Positions 11,065-20,516 of a stretch of 64,000 bases of DNA are shown here, piece after piece; the first letter of the stretch is position 1, and every line of letters starts with the position of its first letter. Under the pieces are notes generated by a model. It was not told the DNA's origin and did not search any database. It saw nothing but the letters and a program-made list of their open reading frames with translations. This stretch comes from Gordionus sp. m RMFG-2023 (lineage: Eukaryota; Nematomorpha; Gordioida; Chordodea; Parachordodidae): contig NC_088776.1 of NCBI RefSeq assembly GCF_954871325.1, forward strand, positions 15,190,052 through 15,254,051, given 5' to 3'. Position numbers and translations under genes: made by a program.

Positions 11065-11622
11065 TTATTCATTAACCTCATTTATACCCATCTCTGCGAA
11101 TTCTTGTTGCACTTCTTCAGCCACGTTCATTCTAGTAGCAAAATTGATGGGTCTTTTCCTTTGTAAGGCTTGTTTTTTCATAAGTGTCTTTTGTACTCCA
11201 AAATTTTTCTGATTCATAAGTACTTGCTTAGGCAGGCTTACATTATAACGATCCAGAGTGTTAGCACGGGTAAAATTCGAATCATTGACAACTTTATTTG
11301 TATTACTATCATTATTATTGATAACATAAGTATTGCTAGGACATTGAGCCGCTTTATGCCCCTCACTTCCACAGGCAAAGCAAGTTAGACGGAATATGGG
11401 TTTGTTGAATAATGGTTGAACATTCATCATCCTTGATCTATGAAAAGATGGTTGCACATTTATTGTTGGTTGGTTTGGTAACTGACCATTTCTCCCAAGT
11501 TCCTCCTTTCTATTTGCCAGTTCAGTCCATGCACAGGCTAAAGCAGTCCCTGCTTGCGCTTCATTGATCTGCAGGATACTAGATTTTAAGCTAACGTAAT
11601 ACGTATTCATATTATCAAACAA
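11065..11622 (-). CDS. Accessory zinc-knuckle ORF downstream of integrase in Gypsy copy 1
   Basis: A 185-residue ORF in the place where env-bearing relatives carry env, between the integrase and the 3' LTR. It has one CCHC zinc knuckle, CFACGSEGHKAAQC, near residues 80-95. Around it lie Asn/Gln-rich and basic stretches (QRKRPINFATR near the C-terminus). It has no signal peptide or membrane segment, so it is not an envelope protein. It resembles a Gag nucleocapsid tail more than anything else. It could be an RNA-binding accessory protein of this element, or the Gag end of some other captured element. Copy 2 shows no trace of it. Confidence 0.6.
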   Translation of the reverse strand: MFDNMNTYYVSLKSSILQINEAQAGTALACAWTELANRKEELGRNGQLPNQPTINVQPSFHRSRMMNVQPLFNKPIFRLTCFACGSEGHKAAQCPSNTYVINNNDSNTNKVVNDSNFTRANTLDRYNVSLPKQVLMNQKNFGVQKTLMKKQALQRKRPINFATRMNVAEEVQQEFAEMGINEVNE

Positions 11623-12495
11623 TTTTTAATTAATAAAATTATTTACTAAACATCATTAACTTTTCTTATTCATTCCAACTCATATTTAATTATTATTTTC
11701 ACAATATAAATTAATTTGATAAACAAATAACATTTTTTAATCCACCTCATTATTTATTTCAAAACATATATTTTCCAAACTTCATTAAATCAACCTCTTG
11801 CTGCATAATTTCATTTTTTCCATAATATTCCATAAGTTGTTTAATTTATTTTTTCTTTTTATCGATTCTTTACCAAATAAATTGATTTCTTATCTTAACA
11901 TTCTATCAATTTAAAAAGTTAACACAATCTACATTACTATAAAATAATTTCCCTTTTCAACTTTTCCTTTTATCTCTCAACTGTTTTTTTTTAACACAAG
12001 AAAAAAAAAACTATTAACCACGATATGCTTCATTTCACTTAATAACAAATATTTAATAAAACCAAAAAAATGACTTGCAATATACATTTTTGTTAAACCA
12101 AACGAATTATCAACATATTCAGTTATATTATCTCATATACTAAGACAATTCTTACTTTTACCTTTACATACTTCTAACTATTCAATTATATATATACATA
12201 TATACCAAACTATATCTCAGTTTTTTTTATGATCCTTAAACAAATATTTTAATAATCATAACTCGAACCGAACAAATATTTTAATAATCACAATTCGAAA
12301 TGACCCGAACAAATATTTTAATAATCATAACTCGAAATGACCCAAACAAATATTTTAATAATCGAAATCGACTCAGATATTCCTGTCCCAATTAATTTAA
12401 TAATTAAAATGGTTTAAAATATTTAAATTAAATATAACCTTTTATTCTATTCTATATTTCTAAATTCTATATATATATTTTTTATTCTATTCCAC
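11623..12495. repeat. Non-coding 3' region of Gypsy copy 1 with a 36-37-base tandem repeat
   Basis: AT-rich spacer between the integrase ORF and the accessory ORF. At 12237-12365 a unit built on AACAAATATTTTAATAATCA followed by CGAAATGACCC is repeated about four times, with the last copy worn. Nothing else is seen. Confidence 0.65.
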
Positions 12496-13950
12496 TTATT
12501 TCCCCCTTTTTTTTAATTGATCACCATGCCTCATTTCTACACTTTTATTTTCCATTACTACTGAACATAATTTATTCTCCAAATTCTCTATCACCACTCC
12601 TTTTTCCCATTTTTTCCCTTTTCCATACATTCTAACCCAAACCAATTGATTCACTATATACTTCACCTGTTTTTCCTTCTCCTGTACCTCCACAATTTCT
12701 CCAGGTTTCAACATATCCAAAAACATATTTATTTTTCGACCTAACAATTTTTCCGCAGGCGATTTACCATCTTTGCCTTTAGCATTATTATAATACAACT
12801 GCAATATCCATATTTCACTTCGGTTATCTTTAGTTTTCATTAACCAACTTTTAACAATCGCCACCATCCTTTCCGCCTGTCCATTCAAACTAGGATGGTA
12901 CGGTGGTGTAACTATATGATTTACATTTAAATTGATACAAAAATTTTTAAATCCCATACTAACAAATGCTGGACCTCCATCCGATACCATAACTTTCGGT
13001 ATTCCAAATCTCAAAAATATTTTTTTACAAAATTTTATTACAATTCCCGTGGTTAATCCATGTACCTCCACGAATTCTATCCACTTCGAAAACGAATCAA
13101 CCATTAAAACAAATTTTTTCCCTTCCCACTCGAAAAAGTCCAAATGAATTCTTTCCCAAGGTTCTTTAGTTCTCGGCCAACTACTATTTTTATCTCTAGG
13201 GGGCATATTGGCACAGGAATTACAAACCTCACAATTTTCCCCTAATTTATCAATTTCTTCATTCATCCCGGGCCACCATATGTATTCCCGTCCCCATTGT
13301 TTCATTTTCGTAATTCCTTGCGCATGTAAAACATCTAAAATTTTTCCTCTTACATTACGAGAAATAACCGCTCTATTTCCTCTCATAATACATTTATCTA
13401 CTATAGTTAATTCCGCTTCCACATTTTTAAATTTCTTTCCCTGATCACTCCATGGTTTTTTCCCAGTAATCCACAATTTTACCAAATTCAATTCTTTATC
13501 CTTCATAGTATATCTCTGAATATCCTCCCATTTGGTGGGACTACCCTTTAACACTTTAGTTAATATCCTGATAAGAGCTTCCTCTCCATTTTCTTCATTA
13601 ATTTTCCCCTCTTGTTTCTCATTAATGATTTCTAATCTAGACATAATGTCCGGCAAATGATTCTCTTTTCCCTGCCTATACTTCAACTCCAAATCAAAAC
13701 TTCCTACCAGCAGTAACCACCTTTGCAACCGAGGCGACATCATTAACTCCTTATTATCTTTTTTGAAAAGATGTATTAAGGGTTTATGATCTGTGTACAC
13801 TACAAATTTCCTCCCTATCAAATATTCCCTGCATTTTGTCAATCCAAAAATAACTGCCAAAGCCTCTTGTTCTATCACCGAATATCTTGTTTCTACGTCT
13901 CTGAACACCCTCGAAAAAAATATTACCGGTCTCTCTATTATCAAATGCAA
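12496..13950 (-). CDS. pol: RNase H and integrase part of Gypsy copy 1 pol
   Basis: This ORF of 484 residues opens with the RNase H domain (VIEQEALAVIFGLTKCREYL, VVYTDHKPLIHLF, then LQRWLLLVGSFDLELKYRQG). It continues with the integrase: an HHCC zinc finger (H...H then CEVCNSC), and the DDE core with LDFFEWEGKKFVLMVDSFSKW, VSDGGPAFVS and PPYHPSLNGQAERMV. The C-terminal part is basic and has no clear chromodomain. The core motifs match the K02A2.6/Mag branch of animal Gypsy elements. It directly follows the protease-RT part in the same strand. Confidence 0.9.
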   Translation of the reverse strand: MHLIIERPVIFFSRVFRDVETRYSVIEQEALAVIFGLTKCREYLIGRKFVVYTDHKPLIHLFKKDNKELMMSPRLQRWLLLVGSFDLELKYRQGKENHLPDIMSRLEIINEKQEGKINEENGEEALIRILTKVLKGSPTKWEDIQRYTMKDKELNLVKLWITGKKPWSDQGKKFKNVEAELTIVDKCIMRGNRAVISRNVRGKILDVLHAQGITKMKQWGREYIWWPGMNEEIDKLGENCEVCNSCANMPPRDKNSSWPRTKEPWERIHLDFFEWEGKKFVLMVDSFSKWIEFVEVHGLTTGIVIKFCKKIFLRFGIPKVMVSDGGPAFVSMGFKNFCINLNVNHIVTPPYHPSLNGQAERMVAIVKSWLMKTKDNRSEIWILQLYYNNAKGKDGKSPAEKLLGRKINMFLDMLKPGEIVEVQEKEKQVKYIVNQLVWVRMYGKGKKWEKGVVIENLENKLCSVVMENKSVEMRHGDQLKKRGK

Positions 13951-13998
13951 TAAAGCTCCTCAAACACCTTTATTCGATGCATCTACCGCCAAAATAAC

Positions 13999-16008
13999 CT
14001 ACCATTCACTGTTAAAACACACTAAAATAGGCTCCTTGCTAATTTGTAATTTTAACCATTCAAACGATAATTCTTGTTCATCTTTCCACTCAAAAGATAC
14101 ATTTTTCCGTAATAACTCATATAAGGGAGCTGCTACCCTTGCAAAATCTTCAATAAATCTATGGTAATAATTTACCATTCCCATAAATGATTGAATCTCC
14201 GCCTTATTCGTCGGCTTTCTCATATTTGCAATACTTATCAAATTTTTATCCAATGGTTTTACCTCTATTCCATTTATCTTATGTCCCAAATATACCACTT
14301 CGGTAACTCCCATAACACTTTTTTCACTACTCGCACGCAATCCTTTAATTTTTATTCGTTCAAAAACCTCTTCCAACCTTCTATTATGTTGTTCTACCGT
14401 TATTCCCGTAAGTAATACATCATCCATATAATAAAAAACACCTTCTAACCCTTGGAAAACCGCGGCCATTGTCCTTTGAAAAATTGGTGCCGAAACACTT
14501 AATCCAAATGGCAATCTACAAAACGTAAACAATCCTTTAAACGTCGTTATGGTCAACAATTTCCTCGTAGATTCTTTCATAGGTAATTGCAAATACGCAC
14601 AGGAAAAATCTATTTTTGATAAATACTTCGCCCCCTTTAAATTCGCTAAAATCTCTTCAATTCTCGGTAACGGATACTTTACTTCCACAACCCATGGATT
14701 TAAAGTTACTCTAAAATCCGCACAAATCCCTAACTTGCCATTAGCTTTCCTCACCGGAACTAATGGAGTCGCCCATTCGCTATATCCAATGGGACAAATT
14801 ATTCCATCTCTTAACCAATTATCCAATTCTTTTTCCATTTCTGCTCTCCACTCAAAAGGTACCCTCCTAACAGCACAATATTGTGGAATATATCCTTCTT
14901 TCAAACATATATCTACTTCATAATCTACTAAACGTCCCAATTTTTCATCAAAAATTTCTTTATATTTTTCTTTTAAATTAATCATGGCCTTCTTTAACAA
15001 CACTAAATCCTCGTTATTTTCATTTTCTATTTTTTTTCTCACCAATTTCACCGGAAAATTTTGTGCTACAAGCAATTTTTCCCTTTCCCAATTCAATTCT
15101 TTGTGAATTTCATCACCATTCATATAACTATCCTCCAATCCCATTTTTCTTGGAATCAACTTTTTGTCTACCTCAAAACTAAAATTTTCATCACTTGTTT
15201 TCAAAATATTATCCATTTCTACATCCACAAAAATATCATCAACATTCAAATCAATATTTTCCTCAGAATCATATATTACAACTTGTTTATAATTCATACA
15301 CTCAGGCTCCTCCTGAATCATTTTTTTATTTATAATTATTTCATTTCTCTGAATTTCCTCAAAATCATTTCTCAAATTCTTAATTTCCTCAATTTTTAAT
15401 ATTTCAATTTCCGAAATTCCATTTATTTCATTATCACAAATTTCCTGATTATCATTTTCCATATTTTCCACTTTAACATTTTCTAAAATTTCAATTCCCA
15501 CTATTTCATTTTCTACACATTCATTTTCCCGATTTTTCATATTCACCTCCTTTACAGATGTTTTCAATACTTCAATATTTTTATCATTCTTTTTCCCTTT
15601 AAATATATTCAAAAATTTACTTTCTAATCCAAATTTCGATATCCAATTCCATCCCAAAATCGCACCCACCTCTTCTTTTATTATCCACAAATCCAAGAAC
15701 TGCACTTCCCCATTCATTAACACCGGCAAATTCACTTTTCCCAAAACCGAAATAACAGTTCCATTTAACTGCTTAATTATCATTTTATCATTTATTAATC
15801 GCTCATTCGGCCATAAATTCGAAAATTCCCTATACCCCATTACCGATATAGTTGCTCCCGTATCTAACAACATTATAATTTCCTTATTTCCCACATTAAT
15901 TTTCACGCGCGGACATTCATCATAATTAATATCTTTTTTCATCGAAACTGTCATAACACAAATTTGTATATTCGCCCTGGGCCACTCATTCCCCTTATTT
16001 TTCATCAC
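13999..16008 (-). CDS. pol: Protease and reverse transcriptase part of Gypsy copy 1 pol
   Basis: ORF of 669 residues. A retropepsin-type protease stands near the start (LLDTGATISVMGY, with DTGA at 49-52). It is followed by a long acidic, Asn/Glu/Ile-rich linker (about residues 150-290) unusual for this position. The RT domain follows: CADFRVTLNPWVVEVKYPLP, the FSCAYLQLPMKE palm, RLPFGLSVSAPIFQRTM and the catalytic YMDDVLL. Then come the thumb and connection (VVYLGHKINGIEV, FMGMVNYYHRFIEDFA). All RT boxes of a Gypsy element are present. The linker is repeated and rearranged in copy 2 (57966-58620). Confidence 0.92.
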   Translation of the reverse strand: MMKNKGNEWPRANIQICVMTVSMKKDINYDECPRVKINVGNKEIIMLLDTGATISVMGYREFSNLWPNERLINDKMIIKQLNGTVISVLGKVNLPVLMNGEVQFLDLWIIKEEVGAILGWNWISKFGLESKFLNIFKGKKNDKNIEVLKTSVKEVNMKNRENECVENEIVGIEILENVKVENMENDNQEICDNEINGISEIEILKIEEIKNLRNDFEEIQRNEIIINKKMIQEEPECMNYKQVVIYDSEENIDLNVDDIFVDVEMDNILKTSDENFSFEVDKKLIPRKMGLEDSYMNGDEIHKELNWEREKLLVAQNFPVKLVRKKIENENNEDLVLLKKAMINLKEKYKEIFDEKLGRLVDYEVDICLKEGYIPQYCAVRRVPFEWRAEMEKELDNWLRDGIICPIGYSEWATPLVPVRKANGKLGICADFRVTLNPWVVEVKYPLPRIEEILANLKGAKYLSKIDFSCAYLQLPMKESTRKLLTITTFKGLFTFCRLPFGLSVSAPIFQRTMAAVFQGLEGVFYYMDDVLLTGITVEQHNRRLEEVFERIKIKGLRASSEKSVMGVTEVVYLGHKINGIEVKPLDKNLISIANMRKPTNKAEIQSFMGMVNYYHRFIEDFARVAAPLYELLRKNVSFEWKDEQELSFEWLKLQISKEPILVCFNSEW

Positions 16009-16225
16009 TAATTCATTACTATTTTTCTTTTCTTCAATTCCTAAATTATTTTCAATATTTAGTACATTCCCTAATAATAAAATTTTTCCCTTGTCTACTG
16101 GGTTTTCCGATGTAATAACCCCATATATTGATTCCTGTCCACCATATAGTCATGTGACCGGACAATATCTCTAATGTCCAATGTTACGACACTTGAAACA
16201 TGTTACATCTTCGACCTTCCTTTTT

Positions 16226-16759
16226 TCATAGATTTTTTTCCCCTTTTTTTATATATTCTACCGCCGGAAATGCTTTAGAATCTTCTTGTTGATTCTTAAA
16301 ACACTTATCATGACCATGACCAAAATTTCCACAATTTCCACAAGCTTTTTGAATTTCATTCACCAATTTATACGTAGGAACATAACATTCCTCAGTTTTA
16401 TGCCCTTTATTTCCACACCTTTTACAAATTATAGTTAACACATTTGGATTTCTCCTTTCATTACATCCTCTACTTATATGTCCAAACTTCCCACAATTAT
16501 AACACTTTTTATTTTCCCTTTCATCATTCCCATACACTCCTTTTCCTTCACTTTTCTTTTCCAATTCTTCTATTTTAATTTTCATTTCTGTCATTTCTGT
16601 TCTCAACATCTCTTTTTCCCTTTCAATCAACTCCATTTTTTCCCTTTTCCTTCTTTCTTCCATTTCTTTTTTCTCTATCTCTTTCCTTTCATTTTCCCAT
16701 TCTTCCCTCATTTCTCTTCTTATTTCTTCAATATTAATCTCCTTTTTTTTATGTTCCAT
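16226..16759 (-). CDS. gag: Gag-like coiled-coil and zinc-knuckle ORF of Gypsy copy 1
   Basis: 177 residues. The first ~75 are almost wholly Glu/Lys/Arg/Met (MEHKKKEINIEEIRREMREE...), a long predicted coiled coil. Three CCHC knuckles follow: CYNCGKFGHISRGC, CKRCGNKGHKTEEC and CGNCGNFGHGHDKC. A further knuckle-like start (CFKCRNIGH) lies just downstream in the same strand, near 16170-16200. Its start overlaps the end of the upstream membrane/coiled-coil ORF, so the two probably form one Gag-like unit. I see no capsid-type (CA) fold signature in it. Confidence 0.82.
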   Translation of the reverse strand: MEHKKKEINIEEIRREMREEWENERKEIEKKEMEERRKREKMELIEREKEMLRTEMTEMKIKIEELEKKSEGKGVYGNDERENKKCYNCGKFGHISRGCNERRNPNVLTIICKRCGNKGHKTEECYVPTYKLVNEIQKACGNCGNFGHGHDKCFKNQQEDSKAFPAVEYIKKGEKNL

Positions 16760-17163
16760 TTTTCCAATTTCATTTTCCTTTTTTTTTTCATTTTCTCCAA
16801 TTTTTCCATTTTCTCTTTTTTCAGACTCTCTAACGAAATCTGTTTTATTAATATCAATTTCACATTGACGATATCTGTTTTTAATATTTCCTTTTTTTCA
16901 TTTTCATTTTTCACCATATATATTTCATTAAATAAATTTTCAATATTCCTCTTAAATTCTTCAATTTTTTTATTTTTCTCCCTTTCCACTTGCTCTAACA
17001 TTCTTACTCGATTTATATCTTTATTTCCATTTCTTTTCTTATACCAAAAATATATTATAACCCACAATATAAAAACCACTAATATTCCAAAATACATTTT
17101 TAACGGCTCAACATTTTTGACCTCAAAATAATTGTTGGTCTTAATATTTTTGCGATTTAGCAT
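16720..17163 (-). CDS. Membrane-anchored coiled-coil leader ORF of Gypsy copy 1
   Basis: First ORF of the element, 147 residues. A short N-terminus is followed by one strong transmembrane segment (MYFGILVVFILWVIIYFW, about residues 23-40), a basic stop-transfer stretch (YKKRNGNK), and then about 100 residues of Lys/Glu/Met-rich coiled coil. Copy 2 keeps the same arrangement at 59791-60048 (IYLVLVLSLILSIYIWYKRK, then coiled coil), so the membrane segment has been conserved in the family. A membrane-anchored Gag N-terminus without a visible capsid is unusual for Gypsy. Role unknown; targeting of Gag to a membrane is an inference. Confidence 0.7.
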   Translation of the reverse strand: MLNRKNIKTNNYFEVKNVEPLKMYFGILVVFILWVIIYFWYKKRNGNKDINRVRMLEQVEREKNKKIEEFKRNIENLFNEIYMVKNENEKKEILKTDIVNVKLILIKQISLESLKKEKMEKLEKMKKKRKMKLEKWNIKKRRLILKK

Positions 17164-17462
17164 TTCCTTAAAATTATTTTTAATTTAAACTCTTAATTTT
17201 TAAATTTCAAATTCTTTAATTCTATAATAAACTTATCAATAACTTTATCAAAAAAATTTTAACTGACTTAAATGATAAAATATACAATATCGAAATTATT
17301 ACGAAAATCCCTAATACACAATAATACATAAAATTTCAACAAAAATATAAACTTTTACCTTATTTTTACGAATTTCCTTTTTCCTTTTCATAAATCTTTG
17401 GCCTGTTTCGTAATAGTAGTTATTGTTGTTCCGAATTAATTTTTTTTTTATACAGGTATCTT

Positions 17463-17478
17463 TTTAAATTAGAGGCAC
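17463..17478 (-). promoter_or_regulatory. Primer-binding site of Gypsy copy 1
   Basis: On the minus strand the 5' LTR ends ...CTCAAAA, and after one G comes TGGTGCCTCTAATTTA. TGG is the complement of a tRNA CCA end and stands in the right place for the minus-strand primer. The primer tRNA was not identified. Confidence 0.7.
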
Positions 17479-17481
17479 CAC

Positions 17482-17626
17482 TTTTGAGATACTCTTTTAT
17501 TTTCCAAAATTCAAACTTTTATTTTCTTTTTAAAACCAATAAAAAAAAATCAATAATATATTTAATACATTAAAAAAATCAATAATATTTTAATAATAAT
17601 AAATAAACAAACATATGCCTAGAACA
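17482..17626 (-). repeat. 5' LTR of Gypsy copy 1
   Basis: 145 bases. The same sequence as 10837-10952 apart from one ~29-base longer stretch inside, itself a near duplicate of neighbouring AT-rich sequence. It is followed on the right by the target duplication ATTCC. Confidence 0.88.
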
Positions 17627-17639
17627 ATTCCAAAGTTTT

Positions 17640-18510
17640 TTTCTCATTAGAATGTATTGTTTAATTATACAACTATTTTATGTAATACTTTTAAACATGA
17701 CATTGACTTGATTAAAAAGATGAGAATAATAGCGGAGAGCATTTTATTAGAACTCAAGAGCTATTCATCATGCAGCACTTACAAATCCACAGATATTACT
17801 TCCACAAAAGCCTTTCCAACTTTTTCAGATGGTGATAGAAAAAAAAAAAATTTGTTAAATTTTTATCATTGAAGATGTTAGAATATCTTATGATGCTTTA
17901 TTATCTGAATAACTATGATTAAAAGATTAATTATGGTTGATACAGTCCCAAAAAATGCTATGAATGCTTTGCATTATTTCAAACACATTTTAGATTATAT
18001 TCTCAATGTTTTAAAATTATATATATTAGCAACTCTTCCCATTAGTAAACTAATGAGAGAACATTCTCTTTTTTAAGAAGAATAACAGAGCCCTGCAGAG
18101 GTACCATTTGCAGGGCACGGCCCAGATTTTTTTTTAAAAAATTTTTTGGCCCAGCCCGGCTTTTTTGAAAATAAAATTTTCAGGCCCTGCCGCATTTTTT
18201 AAAAATAAATTATATTTATTTTTGATTTTTATAGCTAATAATAGCGATTTCAAATATTTGGTTTTAAATAAAGCTTGGCCCGGATATTTTTTCTAAAAAA
18301 AGACCCAGCCCAGGTGTTTTTTTTTAAAAAAAATCGGGCCCGTCCCGAGTATGTTTAAAAAAATTAAAATACGATCCGGCTCTGGGGGCGGAGGCCTGCA
18401 AGTCTCTGAAAAACATACCTAGGAAATACAACTTCTGAAAGTAGATTGAATGATTTGGATCTTTTGAATATTCATAGGCATTTAACGCTAAGAAAGAGAT
18501 AATTGGAAAA
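17640..18510 (+). pseudogene. C-terminal remnant of the D1 DUF4371 hAT transposase
   Basis: The right part of D1 still shows transposase sequence in broken frames. A helical part (FKHDIDLIKKMRIIAESILLELKSYSS) lies near 17690-17770. The hAT dimerisation end reads ATLPISKLMREHSLF near 18030-18075, LRRI just before the MITE, and beyond the MITE KTYL.NTTSESRLNDLDLLNIHRHL at 18410-18505. The stretch left of the Gypsy (10735-10836, FMELELIINAITEISQWLER) appears to be the part before it. Stops and frame changes show it is dead. Confidence 0.6.
18085..18408. mobile_element. GGCCCG-rich hAT MITE inserted in the D1 transposase
   Basis: The left end is CAGAGCCCTGCAGAGGTACC and the right end, read inward, CAGAGACTTGCAGGCC. 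Inside are GGCCC/GCCCGG words separated by A/T tracts. It lies exactly between the LRRI and KTYL parts of the hAT dimerisation motif, which fixes its borders. The flanking 8 bases no longer match. Relatives with the same ends are at 49771-50704 and 51010-51144. Confidence 0.75.
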
Positions 18511-18887
18511 TTAGCTCATAACATACAAAATACAATTATTCCTAAGAAACTTTTTGTGTATTAATTTATATTTCCAACATTTAAATTTTTTATACTTTAT
18601 ATATTTTAAATGCTCAAAAATTTCAATTTTGGATCATTTAAGTGATTCATATCTTGGTTATATTCACTCTATATTTTATTATTCACATTTATTTTATAGT
18701 TTTTCAATGCCGGTTTATATATATATTTTTTTTGTAATTCACATTAGTTTAAAATTGTGTATTAGAAAAGTTATTAGTCCTAATAAATTTATGCTTAGTA
18801 TTTTTAATTAATAATATTTCTTAAAAAAATTTATTATCCCCCCCCCCCTCCCCATACAAAATTCCTACGTACGTGCCTGCAATGTTT

Positions 18888-19609
18888 TATTTGTAGGTCT
18901 ATAATAACATCTTCAATTATATTTATTTCTTTTAAATTATCAGGTTTTTTTCTAATAAAAAATATTTTAATTTTTAGATGATTTCATTTGCCTCATTATA
19001 AGTAATGATATTTCATATAAAAATTCCTTAGAGTATGATGATTTAAAAATTTAATAACCTTAATTTTATTTAATTAATGATTTCTTTATTAATTTTGTTA
19101 TTTGACAAGAATAGTTTTAAAAAGATGTTATTTATAATATAAATGAATCTATGCAGCAAAAAACAACAAGCGTCTAAACAAAAAATCAAAAATCTGTCCA
19201 CTTTTCAAAATAGATAGTTGCCCAATTTATCAAGGGATTTTCTAATAATAATTAATAGGAATTTTTTGGGACTCAAAATATTTGTCAAATTATGGAATTA
19301 TCCTGAGCCCAGAGTATACAGGTTTGACTGTATAAATAAAAGGGAAAAGGTAACAACACAAAATCGTTGTAAAATACATTTATTTTGTTTTTTCTCACTA
19401 TTTTTTTAATTATTTAAAGTTTATCATTCAGATAACATATTTAATCCTGTTTATAAATAAATACAATTGTTTTGGAGGGATAAGATAGGGTCATTATCAT
19501 ATGTTTCTTTCATATGCAGTGAGAAATATGATTGAATAAGTATTTCCCAAATATTGATTATTTAATAAATGCAATTAATAAATTACAATTTTAGTGAATT
19601 ACAAATAAT
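18888..19609. other. AT-rich spacer, no feature seen
   Basis: Between the right target duplication of D1 and the left end of element E1. No element end, repeat or protein-like frame could be supported. Confidence 0.45.
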
Positions 19610-19864
19610 TAGTGCTGTAAACATTTCTAAAATAATCGAACGCGTTCAACGTTCATTAACAAAAATCGAACACGTTAACGTTCGTTCAAAAATGATAAAT
19701 TTTTTTTAAAATTTATTTAATATAAATAAATGACTTATATTTTTTAACACAATATATTAGCCATGTTAAAAAATAATATAGTTTTATTTTGATAATATAA
19801 TTATAAATACAATATAATATAATATAGCAATTAAAAAGATATTTTTATTTATAAAAAATTTTTC

Positions 19865-20010
19865 TTATTAAATTTTAATAACAATTGTTTTTCAAAATTT
19901 TTATTTGATAGACAGGAACACTTGTCAGTTAATAGGGCATTAGCTATACTAAAATGCGCTCTACAGGGGCAGGTGAGGGTATTGTGGTATTATACTTAAC
20001 AGCTCTTTTA
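19865..20010 (-). pseudogene. hAT dimerisation-domain remnant of E1
   Basis: On the minus strand, 20010 to about 19905 gives KYNTTIPSPAPVERIL, the classic hAT C-terminal motif (compare IKYNTILPSLAPVERLFSFA in element A). Further weak similarity lies just beyond, in other frames. Stops interrupt it. Its place next to the left end fits a minus-strand transposase gene whose N-terminal half is lost or unrecognisable beyond D2. Confidence 0.6.
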
Positions 20011-20516
20011 ACGTGAATAATTTATTAAAAGCATTTACTATTTTGCCCTTTGCTTCAAAAAATTGAGATAAGTTATACTCGTCAAAAAATGGATATCTCT
20101 AAATTAACAGTTCTTGCATTATCAATTCTAGAGTTTTTAATGTTTATTTCAATAACGCTATAAGTTTATTTTTTATAGGTTTTTCTGTGAAAGTTTTATC
20201 CATGGACATTGAAGCTTAAACATTGGTAAGCAGAGGGGGGGGCAGGGGGACAAATCCCCCCCCCCCCAAGCCAAAAAATGCAGATGCCGGATATATTTTT
20301 CAAAAATATTATTGTTTATATTCATTTATATTTTATTATATTTATTCATATCTCTTTCTTTTTAAATTTTTATATTATTACCTTTTTCATTTACTAATAT
20401 ATTTTATCAATTAATTTCATTTTCAAGTTTTCCTTGGCATAATATTTTTCTATTATTTTTAAATTTCCCGGTATTATATTTTTTCACCATTTTCAAATTT
20501 CTAGTCATGGATATTA

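Larger units (their letters stand above)
10837..17626 (-). mobile_element. Gypsy LTR retrotransposon, Mag-like, copy 1 (young, near whole)
   Basis: Minus-strand element with short direct repeats at its ends (10837-10952 and 17482-17626). It is flanked by a perfect 5-base duplication ATTCC (10832-10836 and 17627-17631). In its own reading direction the order is: 5' LTR; primer-binding site TGGTGCCTCTAATTTA beside the LTR; a membrane/coiled-coil ORF; a zinc-knuckle Gag; protease-RT; RNase H-integrase; a further zinc-knuckle ORF; a polypurine tract (AAAAATAAGGGAGG); and the 3' LTR, which starts TGTTCTAGG. The LTRs appear identical in their shared sequence and differ in one ~29-base stretch, so insertion was recent. 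It looks nearly whole, with perhaps one break. It sits inside the hAT element D1. Confidence 0.9.
10352..18879 (+). mobile_element. DUF4371 hAT element D1, split by a Gypsy and a MITE
   Basis: The left end reads CAGGCACTAACGTAGTGGG and the right end, read inward, CAGGCACGTACGTAGGAATT. The 8-base duplication CAATGTTT flanks both sides exactly (10344-10351 and 18880-18887). Next to the left end lie a long G run and a long C run, and a C/T run lies next to the right end. The first ~280 bases match the left part of element D2 (20211 on) up to the point where D2's transposase starts. The last ~330 bases match 23925-24304. Inside are remnants of a DUF4371-type transposase, then the Gypsy element 10837-17626 and the MITE 18085-18408. 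Without those it would be about 1.4 kb, so it had already lost most of its own gene. Confidence 0.82.

Noticed and set aside
11065-11622. An env gene of Gypsy copy 1
   Set aside because: Position would fit, but there is no signal peptide, no membrane segment and no cleavage site; it has a zinc knuckle.
16478-17131. Plus-strand 217-residue Phe/Ser-rich ORF
   Set aside because: It is the antisense shadow of the Lys/Glu-rich coiled-coil ORFs of the Gypsy element.
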